Shown piece after piece: positions 1 to 64,000 of a DNA stretch of 64,000 bases. Source of the DNA: Burhinus oedicnemus (taxonomy: Eukaryota > Chordata > Aves > Charadriiformes > Burhinidae). Within the stretch, counting starts at the first letter, position 1; every line of letters begins with the position of its first letter. Location of the stretch: NCBI GenBank assembly GCA_008921705.1, contig VFFE01007078.1, positions 260,542 to 324,541 on the forward strand, given 5' to 3'. Position numbers and translations under genes: made by a program. The notes beneath the pieces were generated by a model, which was not told where the DNA came from, made no database searches, and saw only the letters and a program-made list of their open reading frames with translations.

Positions 1-2901
1 AAACAACAGCCAACTTCGTCAGTGTAGATGGCATGAGGTAATTGGCTCCAAGAAACTTGGAATTAGCTGCAGTCATCTCTGCTGGTTTTGAGCTTTCTTA
101 AACTACTCTGCAATTTACCTGAGGCAATTTTTGGTAGAAGTCTAAGCCATAAAATGGAGTGCTCACCAGGCCGACAATTATTTCATTAGCTCTGATGTAG
201 ACCCCGCGGGTCTGTTATGTGCAGCTTTACCAAATAGGCTGGGGGCAGTGTGAGACAAGGCCCGGTCACTGAGGTGGTCCTAGTGCTGAAGCTCTGTGCG
301 CTGCAATGACCACTGTGGGCATAAGTGACATTCTCACAGATGTTCCAGTTCTGAAATCCTGATGGCAACTGTCTTACCAGGTTCCTTGTGTCCTGGGCAC
401 AGTGCATGTTTTGACGAGTGGTAAAGGACACCAGGATGCAGGGTGAGCTCCATTACTGTCACTGTGTTGAGGCACTTGCCAGTGATGCTGAGGGAGCTGT
501 GGTGGTGGTCTTCCAGACTGCACTGTCATCAAGAACACCCACCCTCTGTTTGACTCTGGACTCTGCCATTGCTTTCTAAGGGCATGTATTCCTACTTCTT
601 AACTTTCTTCAGATGTATAGATGGTCTTTTCAAGGTAAATCTCCTGCTAAAGCCTTTTGATATGTTAGACTTTTAGCTTGCATAGGATCTGCTTGCAGCT
701 GGGTATGGTCTTGGTGCGGAGGCTCTTGGAGCACAATGGAGCTCATTAAAGAGACAGGGCGGTCTTACTTAAGATGTTACCTCGGATTCTAAAAGGGAAG
801 ATGTTTGCAGGAAAGAATCTGCCATTTGCTTGCCTGCAGGGAAGATGTACTTGTGTGCGTTCTCTTGGACATCAGTCGCTATCGAAGAGCATGAACTTAG
901 CTGAGAAACAAGTAGATGATTGTAACTTAACATGTACAGTCTCATTCATGACTCCCTGGAGCAAGTTAAATCTTTCATTCAGTTGATACACTTAGCTTTA
1001 AAATAACCAGTTGTAACTCAAGGTGAAGATTGCACTGCTACTTTCTTGTGGTTTGTCTCTGATTTTGCTGATAAAGACAGCGCTGTTTCGTGCTTCAGGA
1101 GGAACGTGTTCAGTAGTGCCTGTGGTAGTTGCAGTTCACGGGATAATCTTGGGCCCCGGATATTTCTCTATAGACCTGCATTTGCTCAACAGAAGTTGAT
1201 TGAGGGCTGTAAGACTTTGTCAGGTTTATTTTGTGCTAGTTACAGAAGATAAGACTACAGTGACAGTCTTCCATGTTGTTGAGTAGCTAAGGAGCTTTTG
1301 CATTTATGGTGTTTTATTAGAGCAGCTTTGATTTCCCAGTGAAACAAAGCTAGGTCATCAGAGGGGTTTTCTGGCCTGAAGGTGCATAAGCAAACAGTAA
1401 TGGGATATAGGTGTGTTTACAAAAGCTTCAATACTAGTACTGTCATAAAGGAAAAATTTTTTTCTGCGTTTCAAATCCAATCACATGTAGTTGGCTTGAA
1501 AGGCCCATTCAGCGGAGCTCTTGGGATTTGTTAGGAAAACCAAGCACATACCTCCAGTCAATGGAATTTCTGAGGTTTTCAAGTGAAGACAGAAATAGTT
1601 AAATGCATTGCTGCTCTCATTTGTAGCTCTTTGTGGTGCATGAGCTATGTATTCTTGTAACTTGAAAAATCTTAAACTGGAAGTTCTCTGTTTAGCTGTA
1701 TTACCTGCTAAATCTAAAGCATGTCAAAGTAGGTTTGAAAGCCTAATCCTTTACAACATCCAGCCTAGTATAATCTACTATTTCTCTAGCTGATGAGGTT
1801 TACTTTTTAGGTATCAGTTTAAATATCTTTTGGTGTCTTATCACAATCAGTTCAACCTCACATGTAGTGTGACTGCAGGAAACTGCCTCTAGTTAAGCAG
1901 CTATTAATGCTGTAAAGGATACAAACCTAAATGTAAGGGAAATGCTGCTGTTAGACACTTCCTTATTCATCTCTGAGACTGTACGTTGTTGCCTAGGCTG
2001 TCTGGATCCAGGTCTAGATACTGAGGTGTTCTCAAGATCCTATGTGAAGTGTTATATCCACATGGAAGGAAGAGTAAGTTTTGGACCTTAATGTTTTTAT
2101 TATATGATCCTGTTCCAAAGCAGCCTGCTTGGTTGGCTGTTTACAGGATTGATAGGATTCTGTGGAACAAGGTGCACCTTGATAACAATGGTAGTACTTA
2201 CGCTGGGGCAGAGTAGGACTGCGTTCATTTAAGTAATGTGACTACTCTGGAAGAATGGCTTGGACTTTGAGCTGCTTGGGAATACATGCTGGGTCTGGAA
2301 TGGGAAAGGGAGCTGCCCTTTCTTCAAGGACAAAACAGAAGAAAAATTGCTTTGCATTTCTTCAGCCTGCTCATGAAATGTGAGAGTTTGGTTGTGACCT
2401 GCTGGCACTTGATTTTTCAAATGTTGACATTACTGTATATGTTGGAGCACCAAGAAATTTTCCATTGTTTTAGGTAGGAGCAAACTGCACAGAGCAACTT
2501 GTTTTATTTGCACAGCTCAGAAGACTCTGTGCTGGAGAACACATATTCTCTGGGTTGTTGTCTGCATAATGAGTTTGTGGTTGTCTTTCTAATATAAGAG
2601 AAATACCATGTTCATTGAAAACAATCTGAACTCAAATCCTTTAAATTCCTTTCTAGTAAGAAACATATTCTCCTTCATAACCAGAAAAATTTTCTGTAAT
2701 GATTTTTTACCAGTGAGGCTAACTACAGGTTCTCTATTCATTCTCAACTGGAAACTGAATACAGTCCTAACTGTAAAAGAAGTTTGAGGTGTCTTTGGTT
2801 TTGGAGCCAGTAGTCAAACTCTTACTTTCCAAGAGCTGCCTCTGAAATGCCAGTAAAGATTTTAACTGCTTCAGAGGCAGGGAGTATGGATAAGGATATG
2901 G

Positions 2902-2921
2902 GTAGAATATGTGTATTCTAC
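2902..2921. repeat. Perfect 8-bp inverted repeat, 4-nt loop
   Basis: GTAGAATA (2902-2909) and TATTCTAC (2914-2921) flank TGTG. A further GTAGAAT copy follows at 2931-2937. Confidence 0.75.
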
Positions 2922-3281
2922 GCAAGATGTGTAGAATCTTATCATTTGAGGTAGTTGATTTCAGTCTGCTGTAAATGTTTCAGTTCCCAGTGGCATGGCT
3001 GGAGATCAGGCTGAAGAGAATATTGGGAAAACTGTTCTCCTTAACCATCTCCTTACTTGCAAACAAAAGCATGCTCTTATGCCTGTGTAGGAAGACGAAG
3101 TACGACAAAGCCGGAATCACACATGACCTTATGGTCACCAGCCACAGAGATGAAAGTATGCCCTAGTTACCTTGGCAGCCCCATGTTTCAGCCTGCAGTC
3201 AAATGCAACTTAATACTGTTTTTTAGGTGAAGTACTATTCTATTCTTTCTGGAGGGTGGAGCGGATGTACTTATGAAAGTA

Positions 3282-3308
3282 CTTGTTAACCTTGTCTTGG
3301 TTAACAAG
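3282..3308. repeat. Perfect 10-bp inverted repeat, 7-nt loop
   Basis: CTTGTTAACC (3282-3291) and GGTTAACAAG (3299-3308) are perfect reverse complements around TTGTCTT. A second small inverted repeat, GGTAAC-TT-GTTACC, follows at 3314-3327. Both lie in the probable convergent 3' UTR. Confidence 0.85.
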
Positions 3309-4655
3309 ACAATGGTAACTTGTTACCAGGGTACACTTAGGCAGAGAGAGTCTGGATGATGCAATCTCTCTCCTGTGTATTGCTGATTTTTAACTTATGA
3401 TTCCTCAGTTGGCTGCAGGGTTGTTTAAAGCTTTCTGTTGAGCTGCATTATTTTATTTTGGGAGACGGGGAGAGAAACTTGTCTTCCACACCTTGTTATG
3501 ATGATATGACACCATTGCTGTTAGATATTCCTTAGCTGACTCAACACCAAAACTCTGTTAATACAAATCTTGATTTCAGTGTATGATTTCCCAAAGGAGG
3601 AAGGTTGGGGCGAGGGCAAAGCAGCAACACGAGCTCCACCCCTAGATGCACTTGATTCCATCTCATTACGTAGTCTCTGGTTCCCGATATCTCCAGAGCC
3701 CTACACTTAAGGTAGCATCTGTAAAAATCACTCTGGTGAGCAGACCAGACAGTGCTTTTTTTTTTTTTTAATTGCTGTTAAACTCTTCTGGCTTGGCAAT
3801 GTTTTTGATACTCAAATATGTTGGGAGCTTTATCTTCTCAATGTAGGGCTGGGAACTGCCTTGTAATCTGTGCAGTGCTCTGGGCTGTAGTGAGGTTTCA
3901 AAGTCATCTAGGAGCATAATGAGACTGGCTTTTGGGGTGGTTTTTGGTTGTGGAGGGTCATTGGAGCAACTACATATTTTTTTCAGTGAGATTAAAATAA
4001 CTTTTTATTTCGGTAGCATCACTAACTTATCAAATTACTCCTTTCTTACAGAATAATAATCTTACTCTTTTTGAAAAGTGTAGCAGCACAATAAGCACAT
4101 CCCACTCTACTCCACAACCACTTATTTCCTTCAGTAACAGGAAGAAACACGTGATGAGTATAACACAGCAGTTTAGTTTATTTGGAAATACACTTAACTT
4201 TGCTGAAGAGATTCAGTAGGCCTGGGGGAAGGTACAAGAGAACCATTTGCTGGTAGAATTGGTGATTAGTACAAATAGCACTTCAGCACTTTTGTTTTTC
4301 TCAGTAGACCAAGATCTTTTGTGAATATAGCCATGTTTACCAGTTCATAGAGGAAACAGCGTGTCAAATCCACTTTAAATGTTCTTCATTTTCTCATGCC
4401 TTGCCTTCTTTCTGAAATGATAAACAGCCAAGATTTCCAGAAGAGACTTTGGGTGCTTCAGTCAACTGATGTCCCTCTTTGCCGACAGTAAGAGGTATCT
4501 GGAAGTCAGCTCTGAAATGATGCCAGTTACTCACAGTAGTCACCTAAACATTTTTACATATGGGGATTGCATAACGTGCTGTATTCATAGGATCATGGAA
4601 GTTACAAAGCCCCTCATCGTGCTTGGGAATACTCAGTGGCTTAGTCTCACTTCTT

Positions 4656-4672
4656 AAAAAAAAAAAAAAAAA
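4656..4672 (+). repeat. A17 homopolymer
   Basis: A run of 17 A residues inside the probable convergent 3' UTR. There is no retrocopy visible immediately upstream. It can cause false internal priming in oligo-dT cDNA from plus-strand transcripts. Confidence 0.85.
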
Positions 4673-5815
4673 CCCAAGATTTTTACATGCTTAATTCTTT
4701 CCTAAGTTTAATTACAACCATTATGTTTGAAGTAAGCCATTAGGGCTCTGCTGTGTTCTGGATGGACAACACCGTAAACCAGTGTTGAACATGGCTGAGA
4801 ATCTGACCTCCCAGTCTAAAAAGAAAAAAAAATCCAGAACTTTATTGCTAAGCAGCATCATTGATGCTCTTCTACAGGAACCACTGCTGCACTGCAGGCA
4901 AGCTGTTCAAACCCACCCAAACAAAAACATAACTGAAGCATTTGCTAATCAAAAACAAAACAAACTCACATAAAGAAAACCTTTCAGCTCAGCCAAGCCA
5001 GAACTTCTGAAAATGAAGTTCACTCTCATTAATACTGCTGTAGTTCAAGTCCCTTTGGGGCACTGGCTATCAGTGCTAACTGTGTATCAGTATTGCACAC
5101 ACTTGCTGTGTCTTTCTCTTCTTAATTTCAATTAAAGGAGGGGGCTCTGTAGCCTAGTCATGAGTGTTGCATCCCAGAAATATCTAGCTCTGTTTCCTGT
5201 TAATGAAATTTTTCCATGCAAACCTACGTTCTACCCATTTCACTTTTCTTCCCAAGGGACTAAAGATTCTGTGCAGCATGCAGGGATCGCCCCAGTCATC
5301 AGTACAGCCTGGTTTAAACGCGAATGTGCATAAGTCACTTCTTGCCTTAAAAAACCCGTGTGCAAAGTCCTTCAGGACCCTTTACTTACCAGCATTCACA
5401 ATACTTGGTTGTAACAGTTGATCTTCCTAAGGCTTTAAGTTTTGTGCTTCACTAAAGGTTTGTTCCTAATTTCCATTTGCTTTTGTTAATGGCACTGAAC
5501 ATCTGCCTCTTGTCTTAAGATACTGATAATTCCTGATGTCTTAATTGGGTACCAGCAAATTCAAGAGGCTGTTGAATTTTACAGAAGCCAGTGGGTACTT
5601 CTTCCCCTCCAATGTGTATTCTCCCTTAAAAGTAGTTTTCCCCATAAGTCTGTTAATGTACACAGGTGCTATACAGGGTCCAATCCATACCAGATCCAGT
5701 AGATATTAACAGCTACATGTGATGTTGTATGTATCAACAAGGAGGCAATAACTATATATGACTACTTAGCCTTCGGACATGTTTTGTCCTCTTCCCTGTG
5801 TCTTTGGTCAAAGTA

Positions 5816-5880
5816 ATTAAAGTGCTTCAACTCTTAGTGGAAACCTTTTTGTGATGGTGTTTTGTTTTTTGGGTTTTTTT
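5816..5880 (+). terminator. Candidate poly(A) site on the plus strand
   Basis: ATTAAA at 5816-5821 is followed after about 30 nt by a strong GT/T-rich element (5851-5880) containing GTGATGGTGTTTTG. Hexamer, spacing and downstream element together form a convincing cleavage and polyadenylation site. It would end the transcript that runs through 1-5840, about 370 bp from the BMERB1 poly(A) candidate on the other strand. Confidence 0.5.
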
Positions 5881-6189
5881 CCCCCCTCCTTGATCCTTAA
5901 ACCTTAAGGAACGTAGTGATGTAGGTTCTTTGTCTCAAGTGAGTCTGCAATACTGAAACAAACTATTCTGGAAATGCAAATGTTCTTCATTGAATCAGTC
6001 CAATGCTAGGGATTAGATTTTATTTGTACAAGAATAGTCTGAGTTACTTTAGATGGTGTCTATCTCCTTCTCTAAAAAATACTGTTTATCCTTTTTTTGG
6101 TAACTGCTGTTAATTTTTTTTCTCCTTTCCTGTAACTGTGGTTCCTTTGTATATAAATGCACACTTCACTTAGCTGGCTTCACAAAATG

Positions 6190-7507
6190 GAAATTCCTCT
6201 CGAAAAACTTTATTTTAGGAACTTTTTGCTCTCTGTTTGTTACTCCTAAGCCTGAGATTTTCACATTAGATCCATATACGTTTATTTTACTATTTACACC
6301 TATCACAGTACATTTATATGGAATACCATCACACAGACAAACCAGCTACTGACAGCTAATATAAAGATATTAGATTCCACAAGGCTTAATCTGCATAGAA
6401 ACCAGAAACACATTTAATGGTGAAACACAGATAAGTCTTTCTGTATTTCCCTTAATTTTAAACCCATTTTGTGTAGAATGTTGTCTTCCTACCACAAATA
6501 TTTACTTCTGTTTGTCTTATGGTCAATTTGTCTTGGGTGGCTAGTGTCTTCCTATGCTTGATAGTTTATATATCTTATGGCCATGAATTATGCAATTAAT
6601 AGTTGTTTTGAGCATTGTTTAAATATTAAATTTTGTTTGTCTTCCACTCTCGTCCTAGTAACCTATCAGTGATACATAATCTCCTGCATGTAACTTCTAA
6701 TAGTGGACAAAACTTTCTGAGTGTATATTTCTCTGACTCCACGTAAGGGGGAGCTCTAAAAGAGCAATGACACAGCTTTAGACTACATCATCTATTTGCA
6801 GATTACTGTAGCTGTGCTTGATAAAGCTTTACCAGAGACTTATTTTTTCCCTGGTGCAAGCAATATTCATTTGACTTCAGTAATTCAGAAATCATATGGA
6901 ATACAAAAATCTCTCTACTTGCAGCATCCTTGTCACTGATCCTCATTCTTTAAGAAGAATTGGAAGTGAAACTCCACAGCAAAGTAGTTGAACATCACAC
7001 TAGTTTGATAAGTATTTTGTATGCAACATCAGTTACCCTAAAGTTGCTTCATCTATCAGTTGCGCTATATACAGCATTGCTACTTGTGGCTTTTGTTTTG
7101 AAAAGTAGCCAAAATGAGATATTTCAGCAATTTTTGAGTGCTGTTTGTCAAGGGGGAAAAGTGTATAACAATCTTACAAAGTGATGGCCTATTAAAATTG
7201 CTGGTTTACACCTTACTGGATGAAATGTACCCTCTTTTGATTCACTTTTATCACTGTGGTATTTTTGTTGACTCTACTACAGATCTTTTCTGGTCACTGG
7301 ACAGCCACTATATAGATTTCTTTTGTTTTTAGGCATGCGTGTTGAGTGATCCATGCAACAGTGAAGAACCTGCCATTGTACATTCCATATATTACTGTTC
7401 TACCAGTTGCTCTTGATTCCATTAGCAGGACGCTGTTAGTTCCCCTCAACCTACAGTTTCATTCAATGAAAACTTTTGAAAAGACAAACATAGTAGAGAG
7501 CCCAGAG
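6190..7507 (-). other. BMERB1: Probable BMERB1 3' UTR
   Basis: Non-coding, AT-rich sequence following the BMERB1 stop. No canonical AATAAA occurs on the minus strand for about 1.2 kb; the first candidates are ATTAAA at 6418-6413, then AATAAA at 6286-6281 and 6214-6209. A Pumilio-type element TGTAAATA lies at 6298-6291. The 3' boundary is therefore placed near 6190 by inference only. Confidence 0.5.
6209..6214 (-). terminator. Candidate BMERB1 poly(A) signal AATAAA
   Basis: AATAAA on the minus strand, followed in the transcript sense by a moderately GT-rich stretch (complement of 6150-6185, containing GTGAAGTGTGC). It is the better placed of two AATAAA copies; the other is at 6286-6281. RNA 3' ends would decide between them. 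Confidence 0.4.
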
Positions 7508-60293
<52,786 letters not shown>

Positions 60294-60315
60294 TCACCGC
60301 TCCTCTGTGCGGAGC

Positions 60316-60401
60316 GGGGGCCCGCGGGTTGGGGCGGATGGGGGGGAGGAAGGGGCCCTGCGCACATGCTCAGTGCGGGGCTGGGGCGGGGGGAGGCAGG
60401 G
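60316..60401 (+). other. Clustered G-quadruplex motifs, plus strand
   Basis: Two four-tract motifs lie close together. In 60316-60346 the tracts are GGGGG, GGG, GGGG and GGGGGGG with loops of 2-5 nt. In 60377-60401 the tracts are GGGG, GGGG, GGGGGG and GGG with loops of 1-5 nt. The G-rich strand is the template strand for BMERB1, so structures would form in DNA or antisense RNA; the BMERB1 RNA itself would be C-rich here. Confidence 0.55.
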
Positions 60402-60460
60402 AAACAATGCGAGCCGTAACCCTCTGCGGGGGGCCGTCGCCCGGCACATGCTGCACACAC

Positions 60461-60470
60461 GCCCCGCCCG
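60461..60470 (-). promoter_or_regulatory. GC box (Sp1/KLF type)
   Basis: The minus strand reads CGGGCGGGGC, a full Sp1-type GC box about 20 bp from the CCAAT box. A second, on the plus strand, is GGGGCGGGG at 60383-60391. Confidence 0.45.
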
Positions 60471-60488
60471 CCGGGCCCTCCAGGGCGG

Positions 60489-60493
60489 ATTGG
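60489..60493 (-). promoter_or_regulatory. CCAAT box (NF-Y type)
   Basis: On the minus strand the site reads AACCAATCCG, a good NF-Y consensus, about 280 bp upstream of the BMERB1 ATG and in the orientation of the gene. Motif match only; no binding data. Confidence 0.45.
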
Positions 60494-60520
60494 TTTCCTC
60501 CCTCACGCTTGGATGGGCAG

Positions 60521-63500
60521 ACTGACCTCCACAAGGATGCTGCTATGCGGCTCAGAGCCCCTGGCTAGCTGGTTTTGTCATTGCCCATCCCTGTACCTGC
60601 GGTGGGCACTCCCATTGCATAACCGAAATGACTTGGGCAAGCGAGAGTTAGTAAAAACACTGACTGCCAGGGGACGGGAGGACTGTCCTTCTCGTGGCTA
60701 GTGCAGCAATGAGTGCATCTTCTGGCCTGAGCAGCTGGGGAATAGCGATAAAATCCACAGCCACTCATGGCTTTTGCAGTCTAACACATCTCAGGTTGCT
60801 ATGCATGCAGCCTTTGGCTTTCCTGAAAGTCATGCACTGAATGGTGTAACACTCATTCCAGCATCATGTTAGCAAAAGCCAGAGGACAGCACCCAAACAA
60901 GTAATGGGATTTTGTGTTTCTCATAACCATATGTATTTTTCATAAGCATGCAGCTTTGCTGCTTATGCAGCCTGCTGGGATTAGAAAAGAAGGAAATGAC
61001 TATGCAGGAAGCACAGGTGTGGTAATAATTATTGCTGTTACTAATTTTTTCTTTTATTGTAGGGGAGGTTATATGGATAAAATCCCTGAATAGCATTTTG
61101 CAGTTGGAGAATACCTTTCCTAGTGAAATCCCATTGTACTTTACTGTGTGTGGTATCATTTCTGATGTACAGACAATGAAGCAGGAGTTAGGCAGGTTGT
61201 CCAATGCCCCACAGCAAATCAGGGTTTTAGTACTCCTTGCCCAGTTTATAAAGAGTCATGGGGTACTGGTAATGCTAAACATGGATTGGGTGCATGAAAG
61301 CTTGTTTGTTTGTCACCTACATTTGCCTACAAACTTTGCCTCTGAAGTACTACCTCTATATTCAGTGATGTACTTACTAATTGGACTGATGCATATTGTT
61401 GCTATACTCATGAACAATTTTGTTTGGGGGTGCTTCACATGTTGGAGGAGAGAAGACCTCCACATTGGTTTTAAAACTGTAATGCAGAAAATCTCTGTTA
61501 TCATTTCTTTGCTTTTTCTGAGAATTGGAATTAGCTAACAAATTAAAATGAGCTGGACAATGTTTTAGGAGGTCTTCAGGGCACTCTGATTTTCCTCTGT
61601 CAGCTGTGCTCCCCAAGGATATGCCATGATTTGGGCACCAGACATGCTGGAAGAGCTCTTGTTGACTGTGCAATGCTCCATCCTTGCTCGTTTTGGCCTT
61701 TAGAGATGGAGCCCAAACAGAGCTGTGAGTCAAGCAGAAAAACTGGTGGCAGCACTCTGCACAGCTGATTTTGGGTGACAGTGCAGCTGCCTGCTGGGGT
61801 GGGCTGGACTGACTCACTTGTAGAAGTGAGGAACACAAATGTGGGAGGAACATAAAAGCCCATCTGGGATCTGGATGAGAGTTGGAATAAGGGAAACAGG
61901 CTGATTAGGGAGAAGGGCCAATTTTTGGTGGATCTGAGGACTATTTAGCTTCAATCCATCCCTTCAAGTTTTTTAGATAATTATAATCCAAGTGCATTGT
62001 TTAGGAGATGGAGGAATGATCCTAGAAAGCGTTGAATATTTAAAGCTCTGCATTTGTTAGTATGGGAGAAAAACACCCACTAGCTAAAAACTTGGATGCA
62101 CAGAGTTTACTTATGTAAAGCAAAGACTGTATAAGGTGATTTATTTTAATTAGTAAGTTTTCACCTGCCCATTTTGAAAAAGTTACAAAATCTGGTAAGG
62201 GCCCACTCCTGCACTGTTAAACATAAGAGCAGGTATGCAGAAGTGGTCCCACTGAGTTTGTTTGCAAAGAAGTTTTTGCAAGACTGGGGTCTAAGTAATG
62301 TACCAATTATTTTGCTAGTGTTCTAAGATTAGCATTTTTGCTGTTGTGACTTTGGAACATTTTCACTGCTGCATTTGCAAGTGGAATTAAATTTCTCCCC
62401 TACTGATGACATCCTTCAGTGCACCTCAGCAATACATGTGCGTTCTTTCACTCATAACAGTTGGTTTTCTTCTGATGAAAGCACTGTTAAGGAAGAAAAT
62501 ATAAAAATTCAGGTCTCTTCTCACTGCTCGTAAGATAATGCCTGGTAGAAAAACAGAGGTGCACTTTGCTTTTGCGGTCATTTCCCCTGACTGCTTTAGT
62601 TCCCATTTCTCAATTAAGTCCTGCCATCAGGAGCTATAGCTGTTCAGCAGCCATTGGTAAATCCACTCCTATCTATTGCTCTTTGGCCTCCATTAGACAT
62701 CACTGATGTCCCATGGCAGACATGACACTATATATAACAACAGACACACTTTACTCAGGCAAAATCCCTAAGGGCAGTATGGCTTGTAAATCAGCTAGGG
62801 GAGAACGGTCTTTGCTTTCATAGAGCTTCTCAAGCATCTTAGACTTCTCAGCTTGAAGTCCTCAGAGCTCTCTTGCCTTTATGGGCACACCTAGTATATC
62901 AAAAGGGTTTTCTAAAGCTTCTTTGTGAGCCTGGGGTGGGCTGCAGTGAAGGTAAAAGTGAGGATCGTTCTTTGTCAGACAGTACAGTCATTCTAACAAA
63001 AAAAATAACAGAAAGTGTTAAAATTCTGCCCAGGTTTTTCATTGATTTATCATTATAATAAAAACCTGCAACTCAGCTGATGAAACAAAATACAATTAAG
63101 TGGATTATGCACAGTTATTCCATTTTGTATGCATAAATACCCAGATGCATACCTAGAAGTGACAGAAGGGGCACTGTGCTCATTTAAGTTGACTGCTTGC
63201 ATAACACAGGTTGCGGGACTCCTATGAATCTGTCCTATAATATTTTTTTAAACACCAATTCTTGTTTCAGCACATTTCTGTGTTGGAGGAGTTACCATAA
63301 TGCTTTAATATTTCATGTCATGGTTAATCTTATTTCCTGTGAAAATACCTCCTCTTGAATCTTCATCCCTCAACTTTTAGGGTTCTCTGTACTTCCAGGT
63401 CCTTAGAATTTCAGTTACTCCTGGTACCCTGTGCAACCTCTGACCCTGCATCCCACAAGCTGTTTCAGCAATGTGTTAGGAGCCCGGGGGGGTGTCAGCC

Positions 63501-64000
63501 TCCACATGTTCACACCTCTGTGCTACAGGCTCTGTTATCTCCAGATCTCACTTGCCAGACGTATGCATGGCACAAAAATGTCCTGGCACAGGTGAAAGGC
63601 TGTGATAGAGCATTAAGGGAAAAATGTCTGTCTGTTGGCAAACCTGATAGTCAAATAGATTTTAGAAGGTGCACACTTAGCTTCATGACACTTTCTCCTC
63701 TACATGACGCTATGCAGCTGAGTTGCTGTGGGATGAAGACAAAGAGGGCCACCATTACGCTAAAGAATCTACATAAGCCCTCAACACCGTAGGGTTGTTG
63801 TAGGGCACCATTCACATAAAATAACCCCTGCAATAATGGGTTTTATCTGTGCTTGAAATTCAGACAACTTATGACTTTTTCAAGGTTCCAACGCTGTCCT
63901 ATGGCATGAGTACAAATCAGAGTGTCATAACCTACTACAGGGGTTGTCTGAGGCTGCTGCAGCCAGAATCTGTGCTACATACTGATGTGCCACATGGCCA
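60521..64000. other. Upstream intergenic DNA, no supported gene
   Basis: AT-rich DNA upstream of the BMERB1 promoter. In human, MPV17L is the next gene in this direction, but no MPV17L exon was recognised here. A 168-codon open frame at 61032-61538 (plus) and a 158-codon one at 61377-61853 (minus) lack family resemblance and are treated as chance. A possible MIR relic lies near 61150-61240. Confidence 0.6.
61150..61240 (-). repeat. Possible MIR relic, reverse orientation
   Basis: On the plus strand the order ACAGACAATGAAGC, TTAGGCAGGTTGTCCAATG, CCCCACAGCAAATCAGGG resembles the reverse complement of the MIR core (acagatgaggaaactgaggc, ttgcccaaggtcacacagc). The match is loose. It overlaps the 168-codon open frame at 61032-61538 and makes that frame less likely to be a gene. 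Confidence 0.35.

Larger units (their letters stand above)
1..5840 (+). other. Probable 3' UTR of a convergent gene, perhaps MARF1
   Basis: No long coding frame is present on either strand for 5.8 kb, and no exon with good splice borders was recognised. The plus strand is T-rich and ends at a good poly(A) signal near 5.82 kb. In the conserved vertebrate order MARF1 lies tail to tail with BMERB1, so its 3' UTR should be here on the plus strand. Bases 3-41 could hold the last codons of a protein (TTANFVSVDGMR then TAA); the ANF triplet resembles the end of human MARF1 as I recall it, but this is weak. The sequence also contains short hairpins (2902-2921, 3282-3308), a T14 run (3756-3769) and an A17 run (4656-4672). 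Confidence 0.35.

Noticed and set aside
61377..61853. 158-codon open frame on the minus strand
   Set aside because: Overlaps another chance frame on the opposite strand, no recognisable motif, and no promoter or splice context.
60521..64000. MPV17L exons expected from conserved gene order
   Set aside because: No exon translating to an Mpv17/PMP22 family segment was recognised; the gene is probably beyond the window.

Overview
The window is vertebrate nuclear DNA, almost certainly avian. The evidence is a CR1 LINE with the bird-type terminal ATTCTATG repeats, very low density of other repeats, small introns with GT-AG splice sites, and a GC-rich CpG-island promoter in otherwise AT-rich DNA. 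There are no operons, ribosome binding sites, CRISPR arrays, phage or plasmid features, and nothing that looks like a microbial defence or mobile system.

The window contains one complete protein-coding gene, on the minus strand: BMERB1 (older name C16orf45; bMERB domain-containing protein 1). I reconstructed all six coding exons from the raw sequence: 60209-60104, 32719-32596, 14080-14007, 10864-10750, 9134-9052 and 7620-7508. The joined frame is 615 nt, giving 204 residues plus a stop, the length I recall for the human protein. Every junction has GT-AG borders and the phases match. The gene covers about 52.7 kb from start codon to stop codon.

Layout from left to right. 1 to about 5.84 kb: non-coding, T-rich DNA read as the probable long 3' UTR of the convergent neighbour (MARF1 in the conserved order), ending at a good candidate poly(A) site near 5.82 kb. 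About 6.19-7.51 kb: probable BMERB1 3' UTR. 7.5-14.1 kb: the four 3' coding exons, with a MIR-like SINE relic and an almost perfect 20-bp hairpin in the introns. 14.1-32.6 kb: intron 2, carrying a 5'-truncated, dead CR1 copy at 18.49-19.79 kb and an unexplained coding-like pair of stretches on the plus strand at 22.77-23.03 kb. 32.6-32.7 kb: exon 2, with an internal ATG that could serve a shorter isoform. 32.7-60.1 kb: the 27-kb intron 1, with no recognisable gene. 60.0-60.5 kb: CpG island with exon 1, a two-codon upstream ORF, GC boxes, a CCAAT box and clustered G-quadruplex motifs. 60.5-64 kb: upstream intergenic DNA without a supported gene.

The most useful second-look items are the C-terminal CNIM box with a nearby cysteine pair on BMERB1, the AUG-GAG-UGA minimal uORF, the 20-bp intronic hairpin that pairs completely only in the BMERB1 transcript sense, the close tail-to-tail poly(A) signals, and the spliced-looking frame at 22.8 kb. 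I saw no convincing evidence for a wholly new system.
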